Positions 25,280-33,925 are shown, counted from the first letter of the stretch. The stretch is 52,044 bases of DNA from an uncultured Clostridia bacterium (GCA_947625145.1 CANQNC010000008.1:1-52044); one strand, 5' to 3'. Translations and numbers: made by a program. The notes: generated by a model not told the origin, from the letters alone.

Positions 25280-26530
25280 ATGAAAAATCTCAAAATACGG
25301 CATGGATTGTACAAAAATCTCCCAGCGGGCACAGTGTACAACTCGCAAGCGGGTTGCGTCCTCTTTGCGCTCTGCATAGCGTTCAAGCTGTCCTCCGCGC
25401 CCGGCGTGGTCTCGGAGACATACGGATCGTCCACCCTGTGGGCGTACCTTGCGATGTCCGCGATCGAGATAGGCGTCACTGCCGCCGTGTTCGCGTTTGC
25501 GCGCATGCAAGGGGACGACCTCTTGCGGTGCAGTGGGAGCAGGCTGTACAGGCTCTGTTGCGGCGCGGCTTCCATATGGCTTGTGCTGAAAGGGACGTTC
25601 TACTTCTGCTATTGCGTGTCCTATCTTGCGCAGGAGCTTTTCGGCGGCGTGGAGCCCGCGCTTTTGTATCTGCTGTTCCTCGCGCCCATCGTATATATGG
25701 GCATAAAAGGCTCGCGCTCCATCGCGCGGACTTGCGAGATCTTCATCCCCGTCGTCGCGGCGTTCATCATTTTCAACCTCGTGTTTTACGACACTACCCT
25801 AGACTTCGGACGAAATCTGCCCGTGTTCGCCCTTCCTCCTTCGCGGTTTTTTGCCAATCTGCCCCGCTACGGGCTTTGGCTGGGAGACGCCCTGCCCTTT
25901 GCCTTTTTGCGCATAAAAAACAAGCGGCTACCCTATGTTTCCGCCTCGATCGCGATATCCTTCGGGCTTGTCGCAATCGTGATCGCGCTGGGGGTCGCCA
26001 CCTACGGCGAGGCGCTGAAAATGGTGACGGACCTGCTGATCCACACCGCGGGCTTCAATCAGCTGACTACGGACATAGGCAGAATGGAGTGGAGCAACCT
26101 GTTTTGCGCAGTCTCGCTTGCCATACTCGCGCTGTCCTTCATCTACTTCGGAGCGATCGCCGCGGGGGAGAGGGCGACGCGCACCCGCGCGCCCATGGCG
26201 ACCCTCTTTCCCCTTGCCGTGATCGCGGTCATAGCCGTGGTCCCATCCGCGCAGGAGGCGGCGGAATTTGCCGTCCGAGGGATGGGATATGCGCTCACCG
26301 CGCTCGCGGTGATCCTGCCCTTTGCGATGCTGTTTGACGCCGTTGCGACAAAGCGGCGTCTGAAAGGCGTCTACGCGTCCCTCGGGGCGGAGTATATCCC
26401 CTATCCCCTGCCCTCGCCCACTCGGCCTCACAGCCTTGCGGACAACATAATGTCCGACTTCAAGGAGAGCTCGCAGGAGAGTTTCCCCGCATTGGACAAC
26501 GGCACACTTGACGTCACGGAGGAAAGCTGA
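25280..26530 (+). CDS. Spore germination receptor subunit B (GerAB, spore permease family)
   Basis: A 416-residue protein with about ten helices, related to APC-type amino acid permeases. GerAB proteins bind the germinant amino acid or open an ion path. The N-terminal block GTVYNSQAGCVLFALCIAFKL and GIKGSRSIARTCEIFIP match the family. A ~50-residue soluble C-terminal tail (SPTRPHSLADNIM...) is longer than in classic GerAB proteins (~365 aa). Start ATG 25280 lies 2 nt after the A subunit stop, with GAGGAAA 10 nt upstream. The C subunit gene follows directly. Confidence 0.88.
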   Translation: MKNLKIRHGLYKNLPAGTVYNSQAGCVLFALCIAFKLSSAPGVVSETYGSSTLWAYLAMSAIEIGVTAAVFAFARMQGDDLLRCSGSRLYRLCCGAASIWLVLKGTFYFCYCVSYLAQELFGGVEPALLYLLFLAPIVYMGIKGSRSIARTCEIFIPVVAAFIIFNLVFYDTTLDFGRNLPVFALPPSRFFANLPRYGLWLGDALPFAFLRIKNKRLPYVSASIAISFGLVAIVIALGVATYGEALKMVTDLLIHTAGFNQLTTDIGRMEWSNLFCAVSLAILALSFIYFGAIAAGERATRTRAPMATLFPLAVIAVIAVVPSAQEAAEFAVRGMGYALTALAVILPFAMLFDAVATKRRLKGVYASLGAEYIPYPLPSPTRPHSLADNIMSDFKESSQESFPALDNGTLDVTEES

Positions 26531-26531
26531 C

Positions 26532-27689
26532 ATGAAAAAATTGAACGTTGTTTCATACGTCAAACGCACAAAGTGGGCGGTCCTGTTGCTTGCGATCGCG
26601 TTTCTGTTTCTGTTCGGCAGAGTGGTCAAAAGCCCCGCGCTGACAAAGACCGCAATTGTGGTGGGGACGGGAGTGGATTTCGACGAACAGACAAAGGAGT
26701 TTGAAGTGACCACTCAGACCATCATCATGGCGTCATCGGCAAGCGAATCCTCCGCGCAGACCACCTACGAAACCTACACGGACAGGGGCAAGACCATATC
26801 GGGCGCGTTGGACAGAATATCGCGGAAAATAGGGTTGACCGTATCGCTTGCGCATTGTGAAGTGCTTTTTCTGTCAAGAACCGCGCTTAAACTCGATCAT
26901 CTTCAGCTGATATATCCGCTGACGTTGATGTACGCTTTGCGCGAGCAGGCGATCATTGTCACAGGGGACAAAACCCCAAGAGAAATGCTTGCCGTCCGCA
27001 TAGGCTCCACAGTCAGCGCGCCCTTCTTTTTGCAGTCCGCGCTTGCCAACAGCGAGGGCACGGACGGGCTTATCAAGACCACCGCAAAGGACATGCTTGC
27101 AAGCTCCATGTCCCGAAGTCAAGCCACGGCGATACCCTACATCACCGCCGTAAAGATGCAGGATCAGCCCATGGATCAGCAGGGCGAATTGAAGGACAAT
27201 TTCGAGTTCGACCTCTCCCGCACGCTCGCGTTCGACCACGACAAGTCGATCGTGCTTGACGAGGAGCTGTCCGAGATACTTGCGATATATCTGTCCAATG
27301 ACACGCGCGGCTCCCTGAATTACACCGCAAAAAACGGCGGGACGGTGGAGTTCAAAATTCTGGACAAAAGCGTCAAAACCACCGCAAAAGGCAAAAACGT
27401 AAGCGCGAAGATAGAGCTGTCCGTCAACCTGCTGGACATACAGTTTTTGAGCGACGGAAAGGTGGTGACGGGCGCGGACTCGCTTGTCAAAGAGGCAGCG
27501 AACGCGCTTGCCAAAGAGCTGACCGACAAACTGAATCGCCTTATGCGGACGGCGCTTGAAAGCGATATCGACTTTTTGGGCGTGCAGGCAAAGGCGTATC
27601 AATCCGTGGGCAGGGACCTGCCCGAACACTGTCTTGACAAGCTGACGTTCACTCCCTCCGTCAAGCTGACGGTAAAGGAAGCCGCCTGA
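26532..27689 (+). CDS. Spore germination receptor subunit C (GerAC family), no lipobox
   Basis: The C subunit of the receptor. After a helix (15-37) comes the conserved TAIVVGTGVDFDEQTKEFEVTTQ, then SGALDRISRKIGLTVSLAHCEVLFL and a C-terminal domain with ELSVNLLDIQF. GerAC proteins are normally lipoproteins with LTGCWD at the end of the signal; here the same place reads FLFGRVVKSPA with no cysteine, so it should stay anchored by an uncleaved helix. ATG 26532 has GGAGG 10 nt upstream; 385 residues is normal. A strong terminator follows at 27707. Confidence 0.88.
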   Translation: MKKLNVVSYVKRTKWAVLLLAIAFLFLFGRVVKSPALTKTAIVVGTGVDFDEQTKEFEVTTQTIIMASSASESSAQTTYETYTDRGKTISGALDRISRKIGLTVSLAHCEVLFLSRTALKLDHLQLIYPLTLMYALREQAIIVTGDKTPREMLAVRIGSTVSAPFFLQSALANSEGTDGLIKTTAKDMLASSMSRSQATAIPYITAVKMQDQPMDQQGELKDNFEFDLSRTLAFDHDKSIVLDEELSEILAIYLSNDTRGSLNYTAKNGGTVEFKILDKSVKTTAKGKNVSAKIELSVNLLDIQFLSDGKVVTGADSLVKEAANALAKELTDKLNRLMRTALESDIDFLGVQAKAYQSVGRDLPEHCLDKLTFTPSVKLTVKEAA

Positions 27690-27706
27690 GCGTTTTTGAC
27701 CCTCTC

Positions 27707-27740
27707 CCCTCCGAAACGTTTCGGAGGGATTTTATTTTTC
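27707..27740 (+). terminator. Intrinsic terminator of the germination operon
   Basis: A perfect palindrome CCCTCCGAAAC/GTTTCGGAGGG (27707-27717 with 27718-27728) followed by ATTTTATTTTTC. It separates the germination operon from the GH13 gene. Confidence 0.9.
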
Positions 27741-27800
27741 TCTTGAAATGTATGGAAAAAAATTGTAGTATAATATTATCAACTCTCAAAGGGGACGAAT

Positions 27801-29489
27801 ATGGAAGAAAGAAAGTGGTTTAAGGAGATGACCCTGTATCAGGTTTGGCCGAGGTCCTTTGCGGACGGCAACGGCGACGGCATAGGCGATTTGAAAGGGG
27901 TCCTTGGCAAGTTGGAATACATAAAGAGCTTGGGCGCGGACGCGGTTTGGTTTTCCCCGCTGTATCCCTCTCCGCAAGCGGACTACGGCTATGACATTGC
28001 GGACTATTGCAACATAAATCCCGAATACGGCACTCTGGAGGATTTCAAGCAGGTGCTGGACAAGGCGCACTCCCTCGGCATGAAGGTCCTGCTGGATCTT
28101 GTCATCAATCACACCTCGGACCAACACGAGTGGTTCAAAAAGAGCGTCAAGCGCATAGAGCCATACACGGACTTCTATATTTGGCGCAAGGGCAAGGGCA
28201 AGGACGGCAAAAAAGCCCCCAACAATTGGATGTCCACCTTCCCCGGCTCCGCGTGGGAATATTGCGAGGAGAGAGGAGAGTTTTATCTGCACCTCTACGA
28301 CAAGGGGCAACCCGACCTCAATCACGACAATCCCGCCGTGCGCGAGGCGTTGAAACAGGTCATGCGCTTTTGGCTGGATATGGGCGTGGACGGCTTCAGA
28401 GAGGACGTCATCACTCAGATAAGCAAGGCGGAGGGGCTTCCCAACGGCAATCCGTTTATGCCCGCCTCCCGCGGCATGGAGCACTACAACAACGGCCCGC
28501 ATATCCACGAATATCTTGCGGAATATCGCGAAGTGCTCAAGGACTACGACGCCGTTCAGATAGGCGAGTCCCCCATGACGACTCCCGACCTCGCGCTGCA
28601 GTACGCGCAAGGCGAGGGGAAACAACTTGACATGTTGATCGGCTTCCAACACATGGAGGCGGATTGCATCATCGTAAGTTGGGTGCACGTGCCCTTCAGC
28701 CTCCGCAAGCTCAAAAAGGCATACAACAATTGGCAGACCAAACTGTACGGCAAGGCGTGGAACGCAAACTATATCGAAAGCCACGACCAGCCGCGTATCA
28801 TCTCCCGCTACGGCAACGAGGAAAAATATCGCGTGGAAAGCGGCAAAGCGCTTGCCATCATGTACACCTTCCTCAGCGGGACTCAGTTTGTGTATCAGGG
28901 ACAGGAGATCGGAATGACTTCCCTCTTCTATGACAAATACCCCGAAGGCAGCGACCCGTGGGCGCAGTTCAAGGACGTATCCACCTTCTGCGTAAGAGAC
29001 CTTATGCGCAAATTCGGCTTTTCAAACAAACACATTTTGAAGGTCGCCCATACCGCCGCTCGCGACAACGCCCGCACTCCCATGCAGTGGAGCGACGCGG
29101 AAAACGCGGGCTTCAGCCAAGCGGAGCCGTGGTTCACCGTCAACCCGAACTACAAAGAGGTCAATGTCGCCGCGAACGAAGCGGATCCCAACTCCTTGCT
29201 GAACTTCTATCGCAAACTCATCGCTTTGCGCAAACAGTACAAGGAAGCGGCGATCTACGGGCGCTTCGTGATCCACCTCAAACACGACAAACACCTGTTT
29301 GTCTACGACAAGATCGCGGACGACGGCTCGAAGTTGACCGTCGTGCTCAACCTCAGCGACAAACCCGTGCCCTGCAAACGCTTCGCCAAGTATATCCCCG
29401 AAGGCGCAACCGAGATCGCGTCCGTCTACGACGGCAGTTTCGCCTCCGTCATGAGACCGTACGCAGGCAAAGTGTTTTACACAAAATAA
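27801..29489 (+). CDS. GH13 alpha-glucosidase (oligo-1,6-glucosidase / trehalose-6-P hydrolase type)
   Basis: A 562-residue cytoplasmic (no signal peptide) glycoside hydrolase of family 13. It shows YQVWPRSFADGNGDGIGDL with a Ca-binding DxNxDxxGD, region I DLVINHTS, region II GFREDV with nucleophile D202, acid/base E256 in QIGESP, and D329 in ESHDQPR. This set is typical of enzymes that split alpha-1,6 or terminal alpha-glucosyl bonds in short oligosaccharides; exact specificity is not decided by what I can see. GFREDV replaces the usual GFRMDV. AAAGGGG lies 6 nt before the ATG. A TATAAT at 27769 with TTGAAA 20 nt upstream may be its promoter, though the spacing is long. Confidence 0.92.
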   Translation: MEERKWFKEMTLYQVWPRSFADGNGDGIGDLKGVLGKLEYIKSLGADAVWFSPLYPSPQADYGYDIADYCNINPEYGTLEDFKQVLDKAHSLGMKVLLDLVINHTSDQHEWFKKSVKRIEPYTDFYIWRKGKGKDGKKAPNNWMSTFPGSAWEYCEERGEFYLHLYDKGQPDLNHDNPAVREALKQVMRFWLDMGVDGFREDVITQISKAEGLPNGNPFMPASRGMEHYNNGPHIHEYLAEYREVLKDYDAVQIGESPMTTPDLALQYAQGEGKQLDMLIGFQHMEADCIIVSWVHVPFSLRKLKKAYNNWQTKLYGKAWNANYIESHDQPRIISRYGNEEKYRVESGKALAIMYTFLSGTQFVYQGQEIGMTSLFYDKYPEGSDPWAQFKDVSTFCVRDLMRKFGFSNKHILKVAHTAARDNARTPMQWSDAENAGFSQAEPWFTVNPNYKEVNVAANEADPNSLLNFYRKLIALRKQYKEAAIYGRFVIHLKHDKHLFVYDKIADDGSKLTVVLNLSDKPVPCKRFAKYIPEGATEIASVYDGSFASVMRPYAGKVFYTK

Positions 29490-29564
29490 TCCCCTCCGCA
29501 AGTAACGGAAAAGGATAAAAAGGGAAAGAAAAAACCCAAAACCCCGTCAATCGGCAAACTCAAC

Positions 29565-29608
29565 GCCCCATGAAAACGCTCCGCGCTTTTGTGGGGCTTG
29601 ACATTTTT
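29565..29608 (+). terminator. Hairpin with T-run after the GH13 gene
   Basis: GCCCCATGAAAACGC pairs with GCGCTTTTGTGGGGC (29565-29597, one mismatch, 3-nt loop), followed by TTGACATTTTTA. It can terminate the GH13 transcript and also belongs to the CCATNAAAACG hairpin family of this cluster. Confidence 0.6.
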
Positions 29609-29729
29609 ACCCCATAAAAACATTGCATGTTTTGATGGGGACCCCGTGAAATCACTCGTACAAACTGTTGTATTATGATATGGGAAAATAAAACTTGCAA
29701 CGCAAAGCGTCAAATAGAAATGTTTCTTT
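29609..29729. repeat. Decayed palindromic-element copy
   Basis: CCCCATAAAAACATTGCATG and the following TTTTGATGGGG form a hairpin (29611-29640), and CGCAAAGCGTCAAATAG near 29701 matches the right arm of the adjacent copy (CGCATAGCGTCAAATAG). The left outer arm is not recognisable. It is the first of four units in the cluster 29609-30157. Confidence 0.5.
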
Positions 29730-29859
29730 ACTAAAACGGCGATATTTGAATGCTAGGCTAGGAAACAGCCCTATCCCGAACTGCCTAATGTACATGTAGT
29801 ACATGACAGTGAGGGATAGGGCTGTTGACAACGCATAGCGTCAAATAGCAACGTTTTTA
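29730..29859. repeat. Nested palindromic element, copy P3
   Basis: Outer arms ACTAAAACGGCGATATTTGA (29730-29749) and TCAAATAGCAACGTTTTTA (29841-29859) pair imperfectly. The inner stem AACAGCCCTATCCC (29764-29777) pairs perfectly with 29813-29826 and has no sequence in common with the inner stem of P1/P2. The apex keeps ATGTAC-ATGTA-GTACAT-GAC (29788-29807), flanked by CTG/CAG. Confidence 0.85.
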
Positions 29860-30026
29860 ACTAAAACGGCGATATTGAGATGAATGACAAGGAAGCGCCC
29901 CCTGAATGACAAGCCCAATCCCACACCATGAAAACGCTACGCATTTTGATGGGGACCCCGGGGACTCTCTATCTTAATTTTGGGAATATAGCTGACACTG
30001 TCAGTCGCTCAATAGTGGTGTTTTGT
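29860..30026. repeat. Chimeric palindromic element, copy P4
   Basis: The left 60 bp match P2 almost exactly (outer arm, then AGCGCCCCCTGAATGACAAG). The apex and returning stem are replaced by CCATGAAAACGCTACGCATT and TTGATGGGGACCCCG plus unrelated sequence. The right end (GTCAGTCGCTCAATAG and GGTGTTTTGTA) matches P2 again. It looks like one element recombined with, or invaded by, the other hairpin type. Confidence 0.7.
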
Positions 30027-30157
30027 ACTAAAACGGCGATATTGAGATGAATGACAAGGAAGCGCCCCCTGAACGACAAGCCAAATGTACACTTTGTACA
30101 TGACTTGGCGGGCAGGGGGCGCTGACACAGTCAGTCGCTCAATAGCGCCGTTTTAGT
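30027..30157. repeat. Nested palindromic element, copy P2
   Basis: Outer arms ACTAAAACGGCGATATTGAG (30027-30046) and CTCAATAGCGCCGTTTTAGT (30138-30157) pair with one mismatch. Inner stem AGCGCCCCCTG (30061-30071) pairs with 30113-30123. The apex is ATGTAC-ACTTT-GTACAT (30085-30101) within GCCAA/TTGGC. The inner ~65 bp are nearly identical to P1, 21 kb away, while the outer arms differ. The TerB-like gene's stop codon lies in the right arm. Confidence 0.9.
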
Positions 30158-30608
30158 CCATGAGACGAGAGATCCAGCGCTTCTCCGCATCCGACACCTT
30201 CCCATCCACAGCGCATATTGCAAGCGCTACGGTGACCATGTCGGACTTGATGCTGAGGTCGACTTCGCCGAGAGCGTCGACGATGGAATCGACATAGCTT
30301 CTGATGTTTGCTTCGTTGTTCAGAGTGGACTTGACGAGTTGCATGATCTGGTTGAAGTCAATGGAGTCGCCGAAGAATGCCTCGAACACGGGGGAGCAAA
30401 CGAGATACTCCTCTTCTGTCATGCGGCCGTCCGCGGCGATGACGCTGACGAGGAAGGACGCGTAGGTGTTGATGACGTCTTGCGCGTTGTTGTCAAACGC
30501 AGCTTGGAGCACCTGAATGATGTTGACGGACTTTTCGCCGACGATGTTGACATAATCTGCGGGTGAGAGTTGTTCGAATTCTCTGCAAATTTGATCGAAT
30601 TGGCTCAT
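30153..30608 (-). CDS. TerB-like domain protein (151 aa)
   Basis: A small acidic, all-helical protein. Two segments have the TerB/DjlA-N acidic pattern: VIAADGRMTEEEY and AICAVDGKVSDAEKRWI. TerB-like domains bind metal and often act in membrane-associated stress or phage-response complexes, but stand-alone copies are mostly uncharacterised; no other ter gene is nearby. The ATG at 30608 has AGGAG 8 nt upstream and a good promoter. The stop codon TAA is part of palindromic element P2, so the 3' end of the mRNA would be that hairpin. Confidence 0.78.
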   Translation of the reverse strand: MSQFDQICREFEQLSPADYVNIVGEKSVNIIQVLQAAFDNNAQDVINTYASFLVSVIAADGRMTEEEYLVCSPVFEAFFGDSIDFNQIMQLVKSTLNNEANIRSYVDSIVDALGEVDLSIKSDMVTVALAICAVDGKVSDAEKRWISRLMD

Positions 30609-30639
30609 GTTAAAATCTCCTATGTTTTAAGATATTTTC

Positions 30640-30668
30640 AATATAACAGTTTATCCCCTTTTTGTAAA
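30640..30668 (-). promoter_or_regulatory. Promoter of the TerB-like gene
   Basis: On the minus strand TTTACA (30668-30663), a 17-nt spacer and TATATT (30645-30640), giving a leader of about 25 nt before the ATG at 30608. Confidence 0.6.
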
Positions 30669-30704
30669 GCGTTTTTTTGTATCCTTCCGAATTTTTTGCT
30701 CCTA

Positions 30705-32123
30705 TTATGGCGTTTCGTGGCAATAGAGATCCTGTTTGATACAGCGGCGCATGGCGGGCGCGGGCCTTGTCATGATATGGTAGAATATCGCGAACAAAAC
30801 GCCGTCTATGGCTATGTTGAGGACCCAACTTATGGGATAGGAAAGATACAGCACGAGAGGGGTTCGGACGGACCTGAACGCGGTGTAGACCCAAATGATA
30901 CGATACACGCACACGCAGAGGAAGGACGGGATCATGGGCACGATCGCATAGTTCATGCCTCTAAGGCAACCGACGATGACCTCCACCATTCCGCACACGA
31001 AGTAGATGGGCAGGATGATTTTCATCCTGTCGTTGGCGTATTGGATGACGAGGGGGTCTTTTGAATAGATCGAGGCGAGGGGCTTGCCCAACAGCAAAAT
31101 TATCCCGCCGAGGACCACGCTGATGATGAGGGTGAGCAACATGCCGTCCCACATTGTACGCTTGATGCGGTCATACTGCTTTGCGCCGTAGTTCTGCCCC
31201 GCGAAGGTCGTGGCGGAGTTGGACACGGCGTTCATGGACGTATAGACGTACGCTTCCAAACTCGCGCCCGTCGCGTTGCCCGCCATGAGTGCTTTGCCGA
31301 ACGTATTTATCCCAGACTGTATGATGACGTTTGCAATGGAGAAGAAAGAGCTGAGTATGCCGGACGGAAGCCCTATCTTCACGATGTCGAGCAACTCCCT
31401 CTTTCTTATCGCGAGCTTTTTGAAATGCAGTTTGCAATAGTCCTTTTCCCGCATAAGCGCCGCGATCACCAAAGCCATGGATATGTATTGCGAAATGATG
31501 GTGGCGATCGCCACGCCCTTGACGTCTAGGTCCACGACTATCACAAAAAAGAGGTTGAGGCAGGCGTTGAGCACTCCCGCTATTGCAAGATATAGCAAGG
31601 GGCGCTTCGTGTCCCCTTTCGCGCGCAAGATCGCCGCGCCGAAATTGTAGATTATGTTTGCGGGAGAGCCCATGAAATATATGCTCAAATAATCCGTCGC
31701 CTTGTCCAGCACCTCGGGGTCCGTCTTCATCCAAACGAGGAAATATCTCGCGCAAAACACGCCTATCACGCCCACTATCATCCCGCAGATGACGGACAGC
31801 AATATGGAAGTGTGCAGAGCGCGCTGCGCCTTGTCCATGTCCTTGGAGCCTATCGCGTGCGCCATGACGACGTTCGCCCCTACGGCAAGCCCTATGGACA
31901 CGTTGACAATGAGGCTGATGAGCGCGTTGTTTGAGCTGACGGCGGCAAGGGATTCCGTGCTCGTCTTTGAAAACTGTCCTATGACCACGAGGTCCGCGGA
32001 GTTGAAAAGCAATTGAAGTATGCCCGAAAAGGCAAGCGGAAGCGCCAACGCAATGAGCTTCCTCATCAGCGGGCCGTGCGCCATATCCGTATAATCCATC
32101 TTCGCCGCCTTTGTCTTTGCCAT
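30705..32123 (-). CDS. MATE family multidrug/metabolite exporter
   Basis: A 472-residue polytopic protein with about twelve helices in two related halves. It starts DYTDMAHGPLMRKLIALALPLAFSGILQLLFNSADLVVIGQF, of which the segment LALPLAFSGILQLLFNSADL is characteristic of MATE transporters; LRAKGDTKRPLLYLAI and TTFAGQNYGAKQYDRIKR are the matching inner motifs of the two halves. MATE pumps export cationic drugs or metabolites using Na+ or H+ gradients. The ATG at 32123 has GGAGAG 5 nt upstream. It is monocistronic and divergent from the GH27 gene. Substrate unknown. Confidence 0.93.
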   Translation of the reverse strand: MAKTKAAKMDYTDMAHGPLMRKLIALALPLAFSGILQLLFNSADLVVIGQFSKTSTESLAAVSSNNALISLIVNVSIGLAVGANVVMAHAIGSKDMDKAQRALHTSILLSVICGMIVGVIGVFCARYFLVWMKTDPEVLDKATDYLSIYFMGSPANIIYNFGAAILRAKGDTKRPLLYLAIAGVLNACLNLFFVIVVDLDVKGVAIATIISQYISMALVIAALMREKDYCKLHFKKLAIRKRELLDIVKIGLPSGILSSFFSIANVIIQSGINTFGKALMAGNATGASLEAYVYTSMNAVSNSATTFAGQNYGAKQYDRIKRTMWDGMLLTLIISVVLGGIILLLGKPLASIYSKDPLVIQYANDRMKIILPIYFVCGMVEVIVGCLRGMNYAIVPMIPSFLCVCVYRIIWVYTAFRSVRTPLVLYLSYPISWVLNIAIDGVLFAIFYHIMTRPAPAMRRCIKQDLYCHETP

Positions 32124-32241
32124 ACTTCTCTCCGAATTTGCGCTAATAATGTAGTATTATTTTCAAAAAAAAGCAATCAAAAAAAGGGGTGTTTCCGCAA
32201 ATATTCGCAAATTTTCGGGAGCGCGCCGCGCTTTTTGCTTC

Positions 32242-32270
32242 TTGACGGGAAAACGCGGATATGCCATAAT
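32242..32270 (+). promoter_or_regulatory. Promoter of the GH27 gene
   Basis: TTGACG (32242-32247), 17-nt spacer, CATAAT (32265-32270). It would give a leader of about 23 nt carrying the ribosome site GGAG. Confidence 0.7.
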
Positions 32271-32299
32271 GTTTGCATAAAGCGTATGGAGTGAAAATT

Positions 32300-33925
32300 A
32301 TGAAAAGAAACGGTATGTGCCCGATATGCTATCTCAAACGGCTGTTCATAAAGAGCAAGCCCGTAAGCAACGCGCCCGCCTTCGAGGACTACTCAAACGG
32401 CGTCGCGTCCACCCCGCCCATGGGCTGGTCGAGTTGGAACACCTTCCGCAACCGCATCTCGGAGGACCTGATCTTGGAGATCGCGCGCGCCATGAAGGAC
32501 AACGGACTTACGGACGCGGGATATCGCTACGTCAACCTCGACGACAACTGGCAGTCGAGCGAAAGGACGCTCGGCGGAGACCTGATCGGGGACTATGAGG
32601 CGTTTCCGCACGGAATCGCGTACGTCGCGGACAAGGTGCGGGAGCTTGGCATGAAGTTGGGCGCCTACACATCAAACGGGACCTTGACTTGCGAGGATCT
32701 GCCCGCAAGCCTCGGCCGCGAGAGACAGGACGCCTACACCCTCGCAAAATGGGGAGTGGAATATTTCAAATACGACTTCTGTCACAACATTCCCATACCC
32801 TGCTACGCGCCCCTCGTGTACAGCATAGGTATTTCCGAATTTGACGGGAAGCCCACGGAATACAGCGTGCAAAACGGAGTGCTCGGCGGGCTTGCGCGCT
32901 TTATGCACGACAAAAAATTGCCGAACGGCGTTTACGTATCCGGGCTTGACAAAAACCTCGGAAGCATATCCTTTAACAACATAGAGGTGGAAAAGGACGG
33001 GGAATACGTCCTTTCCGTCAACATAAAAAAGCATGGTCAATACGAAAAATATCTGATCGCGAAAGTGAACGGCGAAGAGGAATACGAACTGCACATTCCC
33101 TCGCAAAAGAAGCACAACGTCACAGCGAGGTTCCAAACCGTCGTGCGCCTCAAAGCGGGCAAAAACACAATCAAGCTGTTCAACCCCATCGCCTGCGGCG
33201 CGGACAGCGAAATGTATCAATATCGCCGCATGGGCATAGCTCTTAAAGAGGGCGCAGCGCGCGTGGCGGAGGAAACGGGCGCGCCCGTCAAACCCATCAT
33301 GTTTTCCATCTGCGAATGGGGCTTCGGCAAGCCGTACAAGTGGGGAGCAAAAGCGGGCAACCTTTGGCGCACGACTCCCGACATCCGCCCGTGGTGGTTC
33401 TGGATCAAGATGATCTACGAGCACAACGTCAAGCTGTACAAATATTCGGGAGTCGGACATTACAACGATCCCGACATGCTTGAGGTGGGCAACGGCAAGC
33501 TGAGCTACAATCAAAACGTCTCCCACTTTTCGCTGTGGTGCATGATGAACGCGCCCCTCATCTTGGGCAACGACATACGCAAAATGGACGAGCAGGTGAA
33601 AGGCATAGTGCTGAACAAACGCCTCATCGCCATAAATCAGGACAAGCTGTGCAAACAGGCAAAGCGCGTCAAAAAGGGACGCGTGGACGTCCTTGCCAAA
33701 CCGCTTGAGGACGGAAGCGTGGCGCTCTGCTTTTTCAACAAATCCGCAAGAGGGGCAAAGGCAAAATACGATATCCGTCGCCTCGTGGACGACGAATATG
33801 TGCGCATGGCAAAGAAGGAGTCCTACGACCTCGAGGAACAATGGAGCGGACAGACCCTGAAAACAAGCGGCGAAACAAAGGTCGTCCTCGAAAAGCATCA
33901 AAGCAAAGTTTACATCATCAAGTGA
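32300..33925 (+). CDS. GH27 alpha-galactosidase with inserted carbohydrate-binding-like module
   Basis: A 541-residue enzyme with no signal peptide. GH27 hydrolyses terminal alpha-galactosyl residues, as in raffinose-type sugars or galactomannan. It contains TPPMGWSSWNTF, NLDDNW, nucleophile D159 in FKYDFC, CEWGFGKPYKWG and the acid/base motif YNDPDMLEVGN (388-398). Between the nucleophile and CEWG, where GH27 normally has a short loop, there are about 140 extra residues (172-312) resembling a CBM35/CBM6-like beta-sandwich (GSISFNNIEVEKDGEYVLSV, VVRLKAGKNTIKLFNP). The N-terminus carries an unusual MCPICYLKR (CxxC). ATG 32300 has GGAG 9 nt upstream. It probably works with the GH13 enzyme and the sugar-type MFS nearby. 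Confidence 0.9.
   Translation: MKRNGMCPICYLKRLFIKSKPVSNAPAFEDYSNGVASTPPMGWSSWNTFRNRISEDLILEIARAMKDNGLTDAGYRYVNLDDNWQSSERTLGGDLIGDYEAFPHGIAYVADKVRELGMKLGAYTSNGTLTCEDLPASLGRERQDAYTLAKWGVEYFKYDFCHNIPIPCYAPLVYSIGISEFDGKPTEYSVQNGVLGGLARFMHDKKLPNGVYVSGLDKNLGSISFNNIEVEKDGEYVLSVNIKKHGQYEKYLIAKVNGEEEYELHIPSQKKHNVTARFQTVVRLKAGKNTIKLFNPIACGADSEMYQYRRMGIALKEGAARVAEETGAPVKPIMFSICEWGFGKPYKWGAKAGNLWRTTPDIRPWWFWIKMIYEHNVKLYKYSGVGHYNDPDMLEVGNGKLSYNQNVSHFSLWCMMNAPLILGNDIRKMDEQVKGIVLNKRLIAINQDKLCKQAKRVKKGRVDVLAKPLEDGSVALCFFNKSARGAKAKYDIRRLVDDEYVRMAKKESYDLEEQWSGQTLKTSGETKVVLEKHQSKVYIIK

Noticed and set aside
29609..30157. Insertion sequence with transposase
   Set aside because: Inverted repeats are present but no open frame of transposase size or motif lies between them; at most a non-autonomous element.
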